From Podospora pseudoanserina (taxonomy: Eukaryota; Ascomycota; Sordariomycetes; Sordariales; Podosporaceae), in NCBI RefSeq assembly GCF_035222485.1, contig NC_085924.1:2604001-2668000 (forward strand): a stretch of DNA of 64,000 nucleotides, read 5' to 3'. The notes below the pieces were generated by a model that did not search any database, was not told where the DNA came from, and was given only the letters and a program-made list of their open reading frames with translations. This document shows positions 43,639-56,324 of this stretch, piece after piece (the stretch's first letter is position 1; each line of letters begins with the position of its first letter). The translations under genes were made by a program, and so were the position numbers.

Positions 43639-46600
43639 ATGGGCAAGGCAAGGGAGTTTTGGTTAGTGAATTTTAATGGTTTTATGAATAGGGTGTTTTC
43701 TTGTATGATATATAGATATGAGTGAGGGATGGATGTATATCTCGGTCTTGTAATACACATATTATGTGAGATGGATGGGACTGATATCGATACCTCCCTG
43801 GATACGTTTCGCTAGGCTGGAGGTTGGAAATAAATCAACATGGGAGTTTCCAACATTGGGCAGAAAGACAAGTCCAAGTCAAGACTGTAGATCAATGTCT
43901 TGTAAAAGTCTAGAGACCCTCCACAGGCTACAAAGGTTACTGCAGTCTGTAGTTACCTACCATCAAGCCTTGTCGACCGTTCCGCACTTACAGTGAGTGG
44001 TTTCATACAGACCAAAGGTAGTGTTCTTCTAGGGTTAGGTATCCCATACAAAGGTTTCAGTTCAAGCTTCCCTAGCTAAGATTGAAGACTTCAAATACTC
44101 AGATCAACCGTGTGACTTATTCTATACTTGTGTTACCAAGATGTCTCGGTCTTGTCCGGGTTGCATCAGTTTCCCCTGGTCATAATACGGGACCGCGGCA
44201 TGGATGTACCTACTCAAAACTTGAGGGAAAAGAAAAATGGCATATGTGGAAGTAGAATACACAGAACTATGGCCATGAACTAGACATAACACAGTCGATA
44301 TCTGGAGAAACTAAAGAAGGCGAGACGGAGTAATTTGGTTAGCCATCGGCGTTTGCGTATGGGGTTGTGGTGTGGCATGGTTGACACCAAAGGACTATCA
44401 AGTCGAGCAGTTATATTTCCCAGTAGATGGGGAGGATACACGACGCTTAGCCACTCCTCACTACCTTAGATCCCGTCTACTTATTGATATCACCCCATAT
44501 TCATAATGATGAAGCTCATGACCACACGATGACCCCTCGCCACAACTGTCTCTCCACCGTTTATCCACGAACAGCACCGTTCACGATAACCTACCTTTCC
44601 TGACCGTCTCTACCCATACCCTCAAACCTCCAAGATCCCAGTGTCCCGATCATCAGACCCCCAATCCCAAATCCGGGGTCCAAAGCGCGGGAGCATCAAG
44701 GGACCAAAAGTGACGTCATTGTTTTGTGCGATCAAGGCGGCGCGCCGGCACCAAAACCTTCTTGTCTATGCACCCCGCAATCTTGGACAAGCTTGACAAG
44801 GCCCCTGGATTTTCTTTCTTTTACATACAGGTTTCAACTTTGACGGGTAGAGTTCGTCATTCTCATGCCATGGGTGATGCGGTGGTTATTATTGGTTTTT
44901 GGGATGCGTCGTAAGCCTGGCAATCGGGAATCGCTAAATATTTTGAGTGTGGCGCATGCCTGGGCTGATGAAGAATCGCGGGGTAGTATTCGGGAGATCC
45001 GTGCAGATTGAGGTTGGGATTCTGGAATTGGCTATGAGGTTTTCGATAAAATAGACTCACCGCTGGAGAGGCGATTATTGCATCGCGATGGGTTACAGTA
45101 GGTGGGAATGATGGTGGTGGCCGTTAGAAGCTTATTTTAGGTGCGTCGATATTAGGCTTGCTGCAAGATATCTAGCTGAAGCTTTTGCTGCTGCAGACGG
45201 ACGGATGGTCTGTGTTGTTCTGGGCTTGAGGAGAGCTGAATATGAGAGACATGGTCGCGGTGAGGATTGGGGAATCAATGACGGGATTGAACGCATCATC
45301 TGATCCCAACTCCATGCTCTGGAGAGTAGTCGCAAGATATTTGCATGTGATGTTCTGGCGTCTTCTGAGATGGTGGGAAAGTTGGTGAGTATGCTGGGAT
45401 CAAGGTGGGGGGAACAGTGAGGACAGGACAAACGGAGGGTGGGGTGGACAAAACGGAGAGGACATTGAACTTAAGCAATCGCTTATTAGCCAGAGTTCGA
45501 AGATGGCGATTAATCTGCATAGAATTGAAACTTGATAAACTTTCTTTGCTATCGATATTCTCCGCAATGCCCCAAGATAACATGCCTGACCAAGAAGGAA
45601 GGCGCAGGGCTTCACTTACATGAGTTTAAGCTCACATAAAGTACGGATGTCCGCTTCAGGAAGGACGGCGGTTTGCTACACGCGGCATGCAGGTGGCATC
45701 GCTGTGCTACTGCATGTCAACTCTAGCCAAGGAATTTCCACTGGATTGTCGCCGTAATCGAGCCTGGTGGTCATCAAGCACATAGGCAAGAAAAGAACGG
45801 AAGCAGTCGATGACCCGCAGGCTCAGCCCTATGGCGTTGACAGCAAATAGCCACCACTTAGCCCGAGCTTTGCGCCCCGTCACTGTGGAAGACTCAGCTG
45901 TGAAACGGAGCTGGTGGCGGTCAACGCCCAACCGTCGTGGCAGACCAACATGGTGACCCGTGGACGACACAAGGAACAGCTCAGAGAATGGGATTCTAAA
46001 AGACAAGAAATCATGTTGTACAGCATGCGTGTCATCGAATCCCGACGAGGTCCCATCTGCTCCCAACTTCGGGTTTGGCAGCCGATGCCCAAAGCGGACT
46101 TTTGGACACGGCTCAGCGTTGACCCGATCTCTGACGCTGTCATTATCGCCGGGAACAATCGTGGCAATTTTCCGCCATTTCAAATCATAATGGAAGGCGG
46201 TCCCGTCATGCCTGGTTCATGTACTGCGTTCGGTTGTCTCATCTCAAACTATTTTTTTTAACAGATGAACCTGTGGTAGTGCTAGGAATAGCAATACCTT
46301 GCACGACAGTTCAACGTTGGGATTTAGTGTCGCGTCTTGACAGCCTGCTAAATATCGGCGATAACACACCGAATATTCAACACCACTGCCCATCGTCAGT
46401 TCTTAGTGATCGCCCCGAAAGACCCTGGATCTTCAACGCCGACAAGTGACCAAAAAACCAGATCCGGGATACCAAGCCAGGGGGATTTCAGCGCTGAGGT
46501 GCAGACTTTGCGTCATAGTTGAGCTGTCAGTGGTAGTGCAGCAACCCCAACTCCCGTTCCCGCCAGCATCCGGGCAGATCCATCACCAACGCCCCAACGG

Positions 46601-46880
46601 GTCCCGCTCAGCACTTCCGATCGCCGGCAGCTGCCCGTTAGTTAACAGGGCGCCATCCACCGTCCGGACACCGCTCCAGCCTCGAGGTCCGGATACGTAG
46701 TGCGGCAGTGAGACATTGCTTCATTGTCATTACTACTTCGTATTCCGCGGCATCTGCAAATAAACGGTTATCAGTTTCCACGACTCACTTTGGCGGCTAG
46801 AGCGTGGTACGAGCAGGACCACCTCACCTCAGCAACACTGTCTCTGCCGCCGTCGATATTTTGGCGGGGCAGCGCCTGCA
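43639..46880. other. Gene-poor region
   Basis: No frame above about 160 codons. The longest (45707-46183, minus) starts with TTG and has no recognisable family. No tRNA or repeat family is recognised. It may contain non-coding transcripts, which sequence alone cannot show. Confidence 0.4.
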
Positions 46881-48152
46881 ACCATAGCAACGGGACTTAG
46901 TGTTCCGCAAAACCTGGGTTTGCCCTTGCGCAAAGAGCCGGCAGCATTGAGAGCAACAGATCCGAAAAGAAGCCAAGTCCCACTGCTATAACTTGTTGTA
47001 TGTCCTCCCGAAAAAAACTTGAAAAGTCTTCAGCGATTCTCTTTGCAGTGGCGGCGGCGATACTCCGGCTCTGTCTGTCCGCCTCACCAAAACGTCATCG
47101 CTCAGCTCGTCGCGTTTCCCTGCTCGCTTTGGTCCCAAGAAACGACCGATACGCTTATGCGACAAATCATTGATCATTTGCACGGCAATCTGACTGCTCA
47201 AGTGTTTTGCATTTATTTATCTGGCTGCTTTGTCCGCCCGCCCTGCCCACGAGGTCCCAATTGTTCCCCCATCTGACACTTTTTTAGCGTGTCCTGTCCA
47301 CCAACCCCACCATCAAATCTTCAGCACCGAGTTAAAAAACGTTCTCTGATATCGAATTGCGCCGACCGAGGCCCGTGTTCCGTCGAATAAGTCGCAGAAA
47401 CAGCCACCGGACGCATTGAGAGACGCCTACCTATCTTTTCGGCCCTTTCACCTTGTTATCACCGGTCACCACCGATATCTATACATATCATATCGCGACA
47501 ATCCCCCTGCTGGTGTCTACCACAAGACTCGAACAATCCCAGACGGGCAGCTCAACTCCACAGCTCCGTTTTTACCCCGCGCAACAAGGCAGGGATTTTG
47601 GCTTTTGGCGAAACGTTGCCCTGCTGTACCCCGCGTTTTGCCCACCCTCTCTGCCTCTCTGGACAGCACTTATACCCCGCGACCTGACGACGCACAAACA
47701 AACACGCCTTGTCAGCCAGCCTCCCCCAAACTCCTTGAGCAATCATCTCAACCTTTTCGTCCTTTTTTTGTGTCTCGGGCAGCCGCCCCTCAGCACCCAG
47801 TGAGTTGTTGCTCTCCTGTCGCCCCGCCCTGCAACCATCCTCTGACCGCCTCTTCATCTTCAGGTCTGCTGGCCAAGCATTTTGATGACTTGTGTCACTG
47901 CAAAGTCAGTCAGACGGCAGCCCAACAACAAGGCACTTGTGTAGGATCGCCCTTACCGAGCCTCCCGTTTGCCTTATTAGGCAGGTCACCCCGCCTCTCC
48001 CACCACCACAAAGACGCCGACCCCTTCACCAGAGCCTCACAAAGCATATAAAGCAACAAAGAGAGACCGAACCCCTCCTTTGTGTGCCACGTGGTTTTAT
48101 ATTTTGTCCTGTCTTTTCTACAGTTCCTCCCCACTTCAACACCACACGCGCA
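46881..48152 (+). promoter_or_regulatory. Promoter and long leader of the 117-residue protein gene
   Basis: About 1.2 kb of C/T-rich sequence, typical of long fungal 5' leaders, precedes ATG 48153. Several small upstream ORFs occur. A motif CCATAGCAAC at 46882-46891 resembles a half-site of an RFX/Crt1 X-box; this is inference from sequence only. Confidence 0.35.
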
Positions 48153-48506
48153 ATGTCGTCTCCACAGGGCTCACCAAACGACATGAACGCCCAGTCATAC
48201 ATGCTCGTCCCCAACCTCCACGTACCAGACGCAAACACCAGCGAGATGGACCTGAACAGCCACTCATGGATGATGGCCACCGTCATCGAAGATGATGACT
48301 TGATGTTTGGCGGCAAGCCTCTCAGTGCTTGGTATGAGGAGGACCGCCGCAGATTCAGCTCTGGCCAAGACGAGGAGGAAGAACCAAGGGGCCGACAGAG
48401 GGAGCGCACCGAGAGCCCAACCCACCACTCGCATCAGCACCATCCCCAACAACCACAACAACATCGCCACCACGGAAAGAACACCAAAGACCCAAAGCAA
48501 CAATAA
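48153..48506 (+). CDS. Small acidic protein with His/Gln-rich tail, 117 residues
   Basis: The start ATG 48153 lies in CGCAATGTCG; the longer in-frame extension to 47892 lacks an earlier suitable ATG and reads as leader. The N-terminal 70 residues contain a compact, conserved-looking block (SHSWMMATVIEDDDLMFGGK followed by PLSAWYEEDRRRFSS), rich in Asp, Met and Trp. The rest is Glu/Arg-rich and then a low-complexity tail (HHSHQHHPQQPQQHRHH). No enzyme motif is present. The very long leader with small uORFs suggests translational control. The family is unknown to me. It could be a small regulatory protein. Confidence 0.6.
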   Translation: MSSPQGSPNDMNAQSYMLVPNLHVPDANTSEMDLNSHSWMMATVIEDDDLMFGGKPLSAWYEEDRRRFSSGQDEEEEPRGRQRERTESPTHHSHQHHPQQPQQHRHHGKNTKDPKQQ

Positions 48507-49815
48507 AAACCTTTCCGCTTATCGATACCGTTCCCTCAGTCAGTCTCACAATGTCTGACGCATTGCATGTCTGTCCCACCTGGCACCAGCAAAGGCAGGC
48601 CTAGCCGGTGTCGCCTTGTGCTTTGGGGTTCTCGGCCTGGACCCTTCCGTACGAGTGTGGTTGCAACCGTCCTGTACCACCACCACCACCCATTCAACAC
48701 CGTTTTACTCGTGATTTCCTCCTCATGGGTCACACAGCATTCCGAGCTCGGTTATTAAGCATATGGCTGCGTTCGTTTGCCTTTGGGGCTTCCGGTCATG
48801 CCTATTTCACGCCTGACCTTTTGTCACTGCCGGTCGCACCCGACGTCGGGTCTTGATCAACACGGATCCTCGGATGCGGGTTGCATAGCATCTCTTCAAA
48901 CATCAACGGTGTCGGGAATTTTTTCAACGCATATTTCCTCCTGTCATGCATTTTAGATGCTCTTCACATTTTGGACCGCGGCGTTTTGTCAATATCCGAT
49001 TCTGAATGGCCCATGGTACCTGGCCGATCGGACTTTAGAGCGATTCTTTGTTCATTGTTCCTCTCTCGTTCATTCCTGTCGTTTTAATGATACCATTTTG
49101 CATAGTTTTTTTCTTGCTCTTTGTTCTTTTTTTCACGTCATGTCAGGTCATATGATAACATGAGGATGGGTTGCATTTTGCGCTGCGTGTCTCGATATCT
49201 CGATTTCTAACTTGTGATTAGATGTCTCAAGTTGCACATTATAGACATAACAATGAGGACTTGTCGGTCGGACCGATATTTGGTGATGGCTTGGAAGGGA
49301 AAGGATGATATTATGGTATTGGTCTTGATGTCTTTTGACGGATGGGCAGTTGGGAGGAAGGCTTTGGGATTTGGGGTTTGATAGGTGGTGTTGAGATTCG
49401 AGAATGAAGATGGATTGACAGTTATTTCACCACAGTTAGCACCATGTGCTAGATTCCAGGTGATTATGGCTATGGGGTTGTCTCGGACTGCACAGCGCCA
49501 CAGCACTGCCTACTGGGATATGGGCAGAATTAGTAAATATGCAAGCTCGCCTCATATTTTGATTGGACTCAGCTCACTATGGCAAATTTTTATGAGGCAG
49601 TACGTGAGGCAGATCCCGCCAAGTCCATCACCCAGCTTTGAGAAGCAGGCTCTGTGGGCGGTCATATCATTGGTCGTCTGGGTGACCCCTCATCTGAATT
49701 TTGACACCTTTCCGCGAACTCTTCTGGCCAACACAAGTCGTTGATATCGAGCAGAACAACTACTACCTATAACATCATTTAATACTACATCACCCAACCA
49801 ACCGCCGTGCACATC
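48507..49815. other. Intergenic region
   Basis: The 3' flank of the preceding gene is followed by T-rich sequence at 48900-49150. No supported ORF. Confidence 0.4.
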
Positions 49816-52800
49816 ATGGACCGCAAGTGCGAAAGGTGTCCCGATCAAGGGCTAGTGTGCTTTGGAGGGCCAGGAAGACATTGTGGTGAGGGCAACGCCC
49901 CGTGGAACAAGTCCAGCTATGCTACATCAAGAGGGGACGATTGCCATGCCACTGTCTGAATCTCCCAGGTTGTCTGTGTCACATTCGGAGGATCATTATG
50001 AATGGAAAGACAACATAACGGCCTTGGCGCTGACAAACCAGGGTGAAGACACTCCGAAAGTAGCCTACAAAGTTGGGGAGGGAAGTCATAACGATGAGTC
50101 CGATTTTGACGAGGTTGACTACCGCATCCCTATGAAAGGAAAGGAAAAGTGGAAAGCGGCCGTGACAAGCGAAAGTATGGGGGAAGATTCAGAGCGGACT
50201 GTCCCTCAGATAGAGAAACCTTTCTTGAGAAGACCGCAGAATGTAGACTCCAGGGAGGTGAAGGATAAGTCTACGTTATGGAAGTTAGTCACATTGCAAG
50301 ATCGGGAAGAGGAGAGACGACGTATTTTTGATAGCATTGCTCGACGGAATAGTGAATCTTTCTGCCATTTACCCTTGTATTCAAGTGCCCCGCACCGGCC
50401 CCCCCTCCCCCCCCCCGTTTCCTTGTCTACCTAGCTAGGTATCTACATACTTATCATTTAAAAAGGATACAAGTATCGCGAACAGACGGACCGAGAATAT
50501 CGTGAGGCCTGGAACAAACAACATGCCGACGGCAATGATCGCATTCTTAGGATGGATGAGCTGGTCGCTGAAGGAAATCAGCCATGGAGTACATTCAATA
50601 TGAGGCATATGTTGAAGGCCACTACTGCCCATGACATTCCGTTACAGAGCTCCAGATCGCATCTCGTGGAGAGCCATGACGTCCCCCTCTGCGATCATGA
50701 TTGGATATCTGGGAAACATCCAGACGATCCAATGGCTGAAGATCGTTGGGGTACCAGATGCTTTGACCGGACCGTCACACGCACAGGGCTGCCAAAGTCG
50801 ATTACAGACCATAGTAGCGATCTCGCACCATCGGAAAATTTTGTTTTGGAAGATAACAACAAATCAGATGGGCCCAAAATTCAGAGGTTCGGATCCGTTA
50901 AAGCTACTACCCTTCTGAGAAACTCTGGTCTGTCAGGACTTATGGACACCAGCCCGACTGAACATCTGAAGCCAAAGCCTTAGTGGCATCTGAAAAAATT
51001 CAAGCGCCGGAAGATGTGGAAGTGAAGCTTGCACCCTTGAAGGACGACACTGCCATGGGATCCGTACCTGATTTAGGATATGGATTGCCCAGGGAATTGT
51101 CTATTAGGCCCCAAAACGAGTCAAAGACGGACGATGGCAATATACATGAAGATCAGTCTGATAATCAGACAGATTATTCGGACGATGGCAGCATTGATGG
51201 TGACATCCTCAATGTCTGCAAGACTGAGGTGGCCGATTCCCTTGCCAATCATATCCGCCAGCTGGAGGTAGGACCGGAAGGCTATGTCAACATCACCAGG
51301 AAGCTACCCCCGTTGCTCAGAGCCTTCGCCTTGAGAATAGGAATCCAGGCTCATCGTAGATGCCGAGTGATGTTATGTTCTTTGTGCACAAGTATCGCGA
51401 GTAAGTTAACGTCCAATTGAGGTGCAATTTGGAGCATATGAGCAGATCGCTAATCCTCAGCAGCGATATATCTGAGCTGTGCCAATGTTCGTTGACAACA
51501 TCTACTGACGATAGACTGTCAGCGAAGCCGGCATCAGAATATAATGGGACTAGCACTGAAGCCCTGGGATCATGGATCATAAACTGGATTCAACATGATG
51601 AAGACAGTGACAGCACTGGACTCGAGCAGCAACCTTCCAAAGAGACACCAGATGAACTGCCAGTTGAAGTTGAAGCCGACGGAATTAACTTCATGCCGGA
51701 CGACCACCAATATCGAGAAGCGTTATTTGAGTCTCCATCTTATCAATGGCTTCTATCCAGCCTTGTTCGAGACAACAGTGTGTCCTGCCACGCCATGAAC
51801 GCTATCAGATCCAACATCCTGGCACAGCGTCCCCGTACGCGACAAGTGAGTCGTTGTATTCCCTCTGAGGTCCATTCTGTATGTTTTAAGACCGGGCTGG
51901 ATTCGGTTGGGTTTGTAAGTGTAGGGCGGTGGCCAAGTGTAGTCACTGCCCACAAAGGAGAGGCCAAAAGGCAGAGATATTGGTTGACAAATTGATATTA
52001 CAGTTGGTTGTTGTTAGTTGTTCCGAGTAAAAGTAAACAGTAAGCCAAATCCAGCCTTCAAAGCAAAAAGGTGTGGGTCTGGTGAAAAGCAGGCCCTTTG
52101 TAGGTGCCCCACAATAAGACATCAGCATGCCGACCAGACACACAAGTCATTAGGCTGGCACATGCCCGACGTAATTACTCTGACGGGGTCCGAACAAAAT
52201 GCGCAAGGACTCACTTGTGCTGAATATATATGTCAGACATGGCCTGTTACCGGTGCATATGTTTTGCGTATTTTGGATGTATTCGGTGATGGAATGGACT
52301 GTAGTGATTCAGATAGGAAATTAGGTAAGACACCCTCTAAGCTATCACACAGGTACCTACATGTATATATGCGAGACACTAATACTGTTAGTAACATACC
52401 CCGACCGGTCATCTATAACAGCTTTGGTGACGTCTTCCGACGGGCTGGTTAAGGCTGTAGGTACAGCTGCCTTTCTCTGCGAGGTTGGAGTAATCTTTGG
52501 TTTGGCTATGTGCTGCTTTTCGGACATGTCCAACAGAAGGCCAAATCGTTTCGGGCACACCACAAATCAACAAGGTTATCGAATTGCATTCGAAAGTACT
52601 TTGTTTCGAAATGAGCGGCGTGATTGGAATGGCGTGGCGGAAAGAAGATTCAAAGCCAGGACAGTCCTGGCACAGCTTGTTTGGCAACCCTATTGTCGTC
52701 AAAGGGTATCCAATGTCACAACACCCAAAAGGCAATACCGGAATCGAAATATCTCGAGAAAGTGTCATTTTCAGTGGGACAGATTGTGACTGGCGGATGT

Positions 52801-53911
52801 CAATCTAGCATTGGCAAGAAAGATATCCCTCTCCACATAACTAAACAGGGTTATATTGCCAAGCTAAGGGGGATAGATCAGAAATATGTTGTCATGTGGG
52901 ATGAAGAGGACAAACGGGGCTGGCTTGCTAAAGGAACCGGGGCCTTGCTGCACTTAGTCAGAGCGTCCCTAGAGCATTGTCGTGATGATAAGTTCAGCTC
53001 TGAGTTCCTCTACGACTTCAACGCCTTTGAAGAACCGAATACACGATTTGAAAGGGACTCATCCGTCCAAGCTCTTCTCAATTCGACTAACAGAAAGCTT
53101 CATATCTGCTGCGAGGAAAGAATACATGAGAAGACGCCTACAAGGCCCACCTTTTCACTAGACCCACACCTGGTGTTTGCTCTTGGGGCGTATTTCTGTT
53201 GGTTTTCCACACTCTGTAAATTTAACTTTGAAAACTCAATAATACTGTTTGTTGATCAATTTCCACCTGCTTCCTGGGCCTCATTTTCGCGGTCAGCGAC
53301 CTTCCGAAGCCGCTGTCCTACATTTTCTGGGAGCCTCTTTGGCAGACCTGGAGGAGATTATTGTCAACAGACCGGAGGCAAAGGTCGAGATTCTGGACAG
53401 GTTCTCCAAGTCTGAGAACGTCGATTCACAAACATTCCCACGTGGCGGAATCATATTCAGCCTCTCAGCGAAACTAAGGCGGGGCCACGGAGAGGATCTA
53501 ACAAGCCCCCCCGGTCAGGTCATAGCCTCGACATGCTCGACAAGGACCGATGATCAAGGTCCCACTTCCCTGTCCAACAATTGCCAACAGTTCAAGTGCC
53601 ACCGGCTCCTCAGACAACACTGTGGATACCGACGCATCAAGCCAGAACATGTCGGCAACACCACTGGGAATATCTCGCACAGTACCCTATTCAACCAATG
53701 CTCAGGTATCAACCCAACAACCGAAAACACCTCCATCTCTGAGAACAACGGAGCAGGCCTTAGTTTTGGTGTTGGACTCTTCACAAAACCGACGAAACGA
53801 CCGATAGACGGCAATGATTCGCAGTACGAAGACGGCGCTACTAAAGGCAGCAAGAGGATGAGGCTTTGGAATCTGGTCTCGAGAGGTTCTTACAGTTCTG
53901 ATACATCATAG
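49816..53911 (+). pseudogene. Decayed member of an orphan fungal multi-motif family
   Basis: An ATG at 49816 opens a Cys-rich start (MDRKCERCPDQGLVCFGG). Downstream, frames carry blocks in a fixed order that I associate with a widespread fungal family of unknown function. These are KLPPLLRAFALRIG (about 51300), a VMFFVHKYR block (about 51370, other frame), SPSYQWLLSSLVRD (about 51735), VITLTGSEQNAQGLTCAEYI (about 52170) and EVGVIFG/WLCAAFRTCP (about 52490, frame change). SLFGNPIVVKGYP (about 52675) and WDEEDKRGWLAKGTGALLHL (about 52900) then follow, up to the end at 53911. One intron is credible: 52325-52391 (GTAAGA...TTAG, phase 1). Frame changes near 51365, 52495 and 52760 cannot be explained by introns, so I call it a pseudogene. 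Function is unknown. Confidence 0.6.
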
Positions 53912-54249
53912 GCACAGGTGCTGGGAATTCAATGGTAGTGGTCCCCCGAATGTCAGGTTCTTTAATCTAGGTACCTAGCCTTTCTCTAATGAGTAAGAGC
54001 ATCGCGGAAATAAACCCAAAGGCAAGCCTGTCGATAATCTATAGACCATCCTTTCCAGGGCGCACCTCCTTTATGACTGAAGCGACTTGGGTTTAGTCGT
54101 AAACCCAAGCGCCGGAAGCCTGCCTGCATAACGACGAAATTGTACGCTGTAGAACCCCGTAATAGGCACTCCCCTCTTTCACTTGAAATTCTGCCGGTGG
54201 TGCCAAGAACCAACCACCCCGGCCTACCTCAGCGCTGTTAACCTCAAAG
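53912..54249. other. Spacer between two convergent broken genes
   Basis: An imperfect repeat (AAACCCAAGCG / GGGTTTAGTCG) lies near 54090-54112. No gene is seen. Confidence 0.35.
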
Positions 54250-56069
54250 TCACAACTGTTCCCCTTGTTCCTCGTGATCTGGTGTAGGTGTATCCGGTTG
54301 GCAATTCACGGCCAAGATAGCGATCAATAATCTCCCCACTGCACAACACAAAACCCATACCTTGAAAGAAACCAGAACCCCATCGGTGTACTCAAGGCCT
54401 TGACCATCTCTGCAGAATCTATGAAGAATTCTAATACTAAAAGTTTTCTCGCCCAGTTTCATCAATGTCGAGACGGGTAGTTTTCTGGCGTTGCGGTTCG
54501 GTTTCTGCCCACCGACCAAAGGTCTTGCATTGATCAGGGATATCCGCTGTCTAGTACTTAAAACCAAACGGCGATAGTCATGCAAAACAGATGCTGGTGA
54601 GATGCTGGAGATACCTGCCCCCTGGCCCTCCAAAAATGCGTCCAAAAGATAGGCTTGAACCCCAGCAAGTATAACTTCAGTGGGTGGAATTTGTCACCGT
54701 TGAGTTGGATGTCGTCGGGTGGAACGTCGGGATACCACAGCCCGGCTTTCTTGAGTTGTCGGGCCGCCATGCTTTCAGAGATGTCACTTGTATTCATGCC
54801 GACAGCACTCTCGTCACTGTTGTCACCACACTTTTTGGTCCTGCCAATGCTGATCAGACGGAAGCCCTATGTGATATACAATTAGCGATGTATCTCCCTG
54901 AAGGGATACTGTAGGAGTTGACATACATCAAAGCCGCATCCGAGCCCCTTCATTGGATATGATGACGTCAAGCGCTTTGTTATGAGGCCGTTGTTGGGAC
55001 AGCCCAGCCAGCCACCAATCGATGACGAGGGGGCCGGTACATTGTATGGCGTGAATGCCGCCTATCCCGACTACAATTCTGAAACCCATCAAGTCGTTGA
55101 GCCCAAAGTATGTGTCTTGCTGTTTCTCGGCTGGACCTATATAGCCTATGGTGATGGTGTGGCCTGGACTGATGAGGGCAATGCTGGAGATATAGCTGAA
55201 GTCTCCAACCTCGACAGTCGACACAGAGACCCGCAATATGTTGTCAGAAACGACGATCCTATGATTCAATAGCTCTCGACAGGCAGTTGGCAGTGGATAA
55301 AGTAGAAACTCGAGAGTTTGCATACTTCCCGCTACCATCGACCAGCGTCCATCATCTGGTTCAGCAGTGGCATTCCATGGCGGCACTGAAATGCCCACAG
55401 CCACCTGACTGTTGACTTTGATAAGGTCAGCAACCTTCTGGACAGCTTGCAAGATGTAATTCCTGTTATGAAGCGCATTCTTAGTGTCCTGATCGTCCGT
55501 GTTGAATGTGTGATAATGGAATGGAGGCGGACCACCTTCCTGCGACTCAATATTAATCTCCCAAAGAAAGTACTTTGCTGAATTTACCCCATAGCCGTAG
55601 CCCCAGTCCAGTTTCTTTACCCGAATCACCAGGGTGAGTGAATCGAAAATCTGGAAAGTTGTACCGAGAGGGATAGGCTTGGGCCAAAAGGCTTCCTCCA
55701 GCAGCGTCCAGCAGACATTGTGGAAAGCAAATCCATGTCTGTTCTCAAAAGGCTGATGACGATCGAAGGAAAACATGTCGTCATCGGACTTATCGTAGCC
55801 TTCATCGTCGTATCTCGGGCCTGGGTTCTGAGGAGCAATGAAGGATCCGAAGTGGGCCTCATCACCATTTTAGACGCCAATTCCAGTCAACATGGTCTGT
55901 CCATTGGCGACATCCATCTACACTAGCAAGTAGCAGCATATTAGCATGGCAGGTACATTGAAATGTGTCACATACATCCGCGAACTTGGTTGAACCAGAA
56001 TGCAGCTTCCTCGGTTAGACCGTCAATGTCCCATCCACAGATGGGGCAAGCCCAAATGATTGGGCTCAT
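54250..56069 (-). pseudogene. Decayed F-box-like protein gene
   Basis: ATG 56069 begins MSPIIWACPICGWDIDGLTE, a CxxC start typical of a fungal F-box-associated family, with a GTATGT donor right after (about 55974). The next frame, after an in-frame TAA at 55870-55872, reads HFGSFIAPQNPGPRYDDEGY and then GFAFHNVCWTLLEEAFWPKP (about 55740). It continues open to 54928, including YFGLNDLMGFRIVVGIGGIH. The C-terminal landmark LWYPDVPPDDIQLNG is found at about 54735 in a different frame, after stops. The family is thought to act in SCF-type ubiquitin ligases or as a solitary receptor; binding partners are unknown. At least one stop and one frame change are present. The 282-residue middle frame could still be expressed. 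Confidence 0.6.
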
Positions 56070-56324
56070 GATGTTGAGTTAAGCCCGCTTGTGCGGTGAG
56101 GATGCGGAGGAGGAAGATGAATAGGTGAAAAGAAGAAAAGGTTATATGCTGGGCAGTGCTTTTGTCAGCAATCAGCAGTCCATCACAAGTCCAGAGCCCG
56201 AATCGCGTTTTAGCTTTGCCCCAACCCACGCCTATCGGGTTGGTACGGTACCCAAAACAGACTTCCTCCTCTTTCCCACCACTGGCTTTGGCCAAACGCA
56301 ACCCATCAACGTGGCATCTTCGAC
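56070..56324. other. Shared upstream region of the F-box-like remnant and the coiled-coil gene
   Basis: A short divergent spacer; nothing specific is seen. Confidence 0.3.

Noticed and set aside
45707-46183. 158-codon minus-strand frame
   Set aside because: Starts with TTG, overlaps other frames of similar length, and shows no domain.
47416-48051. 211-codon plus-strand frame upstream of the 117-residue gene
   Set aside because: It lies in C/T-rich leader sequence, is Ser/Pro-rich by composition only, and ends before the real start; more likely leader than gene.
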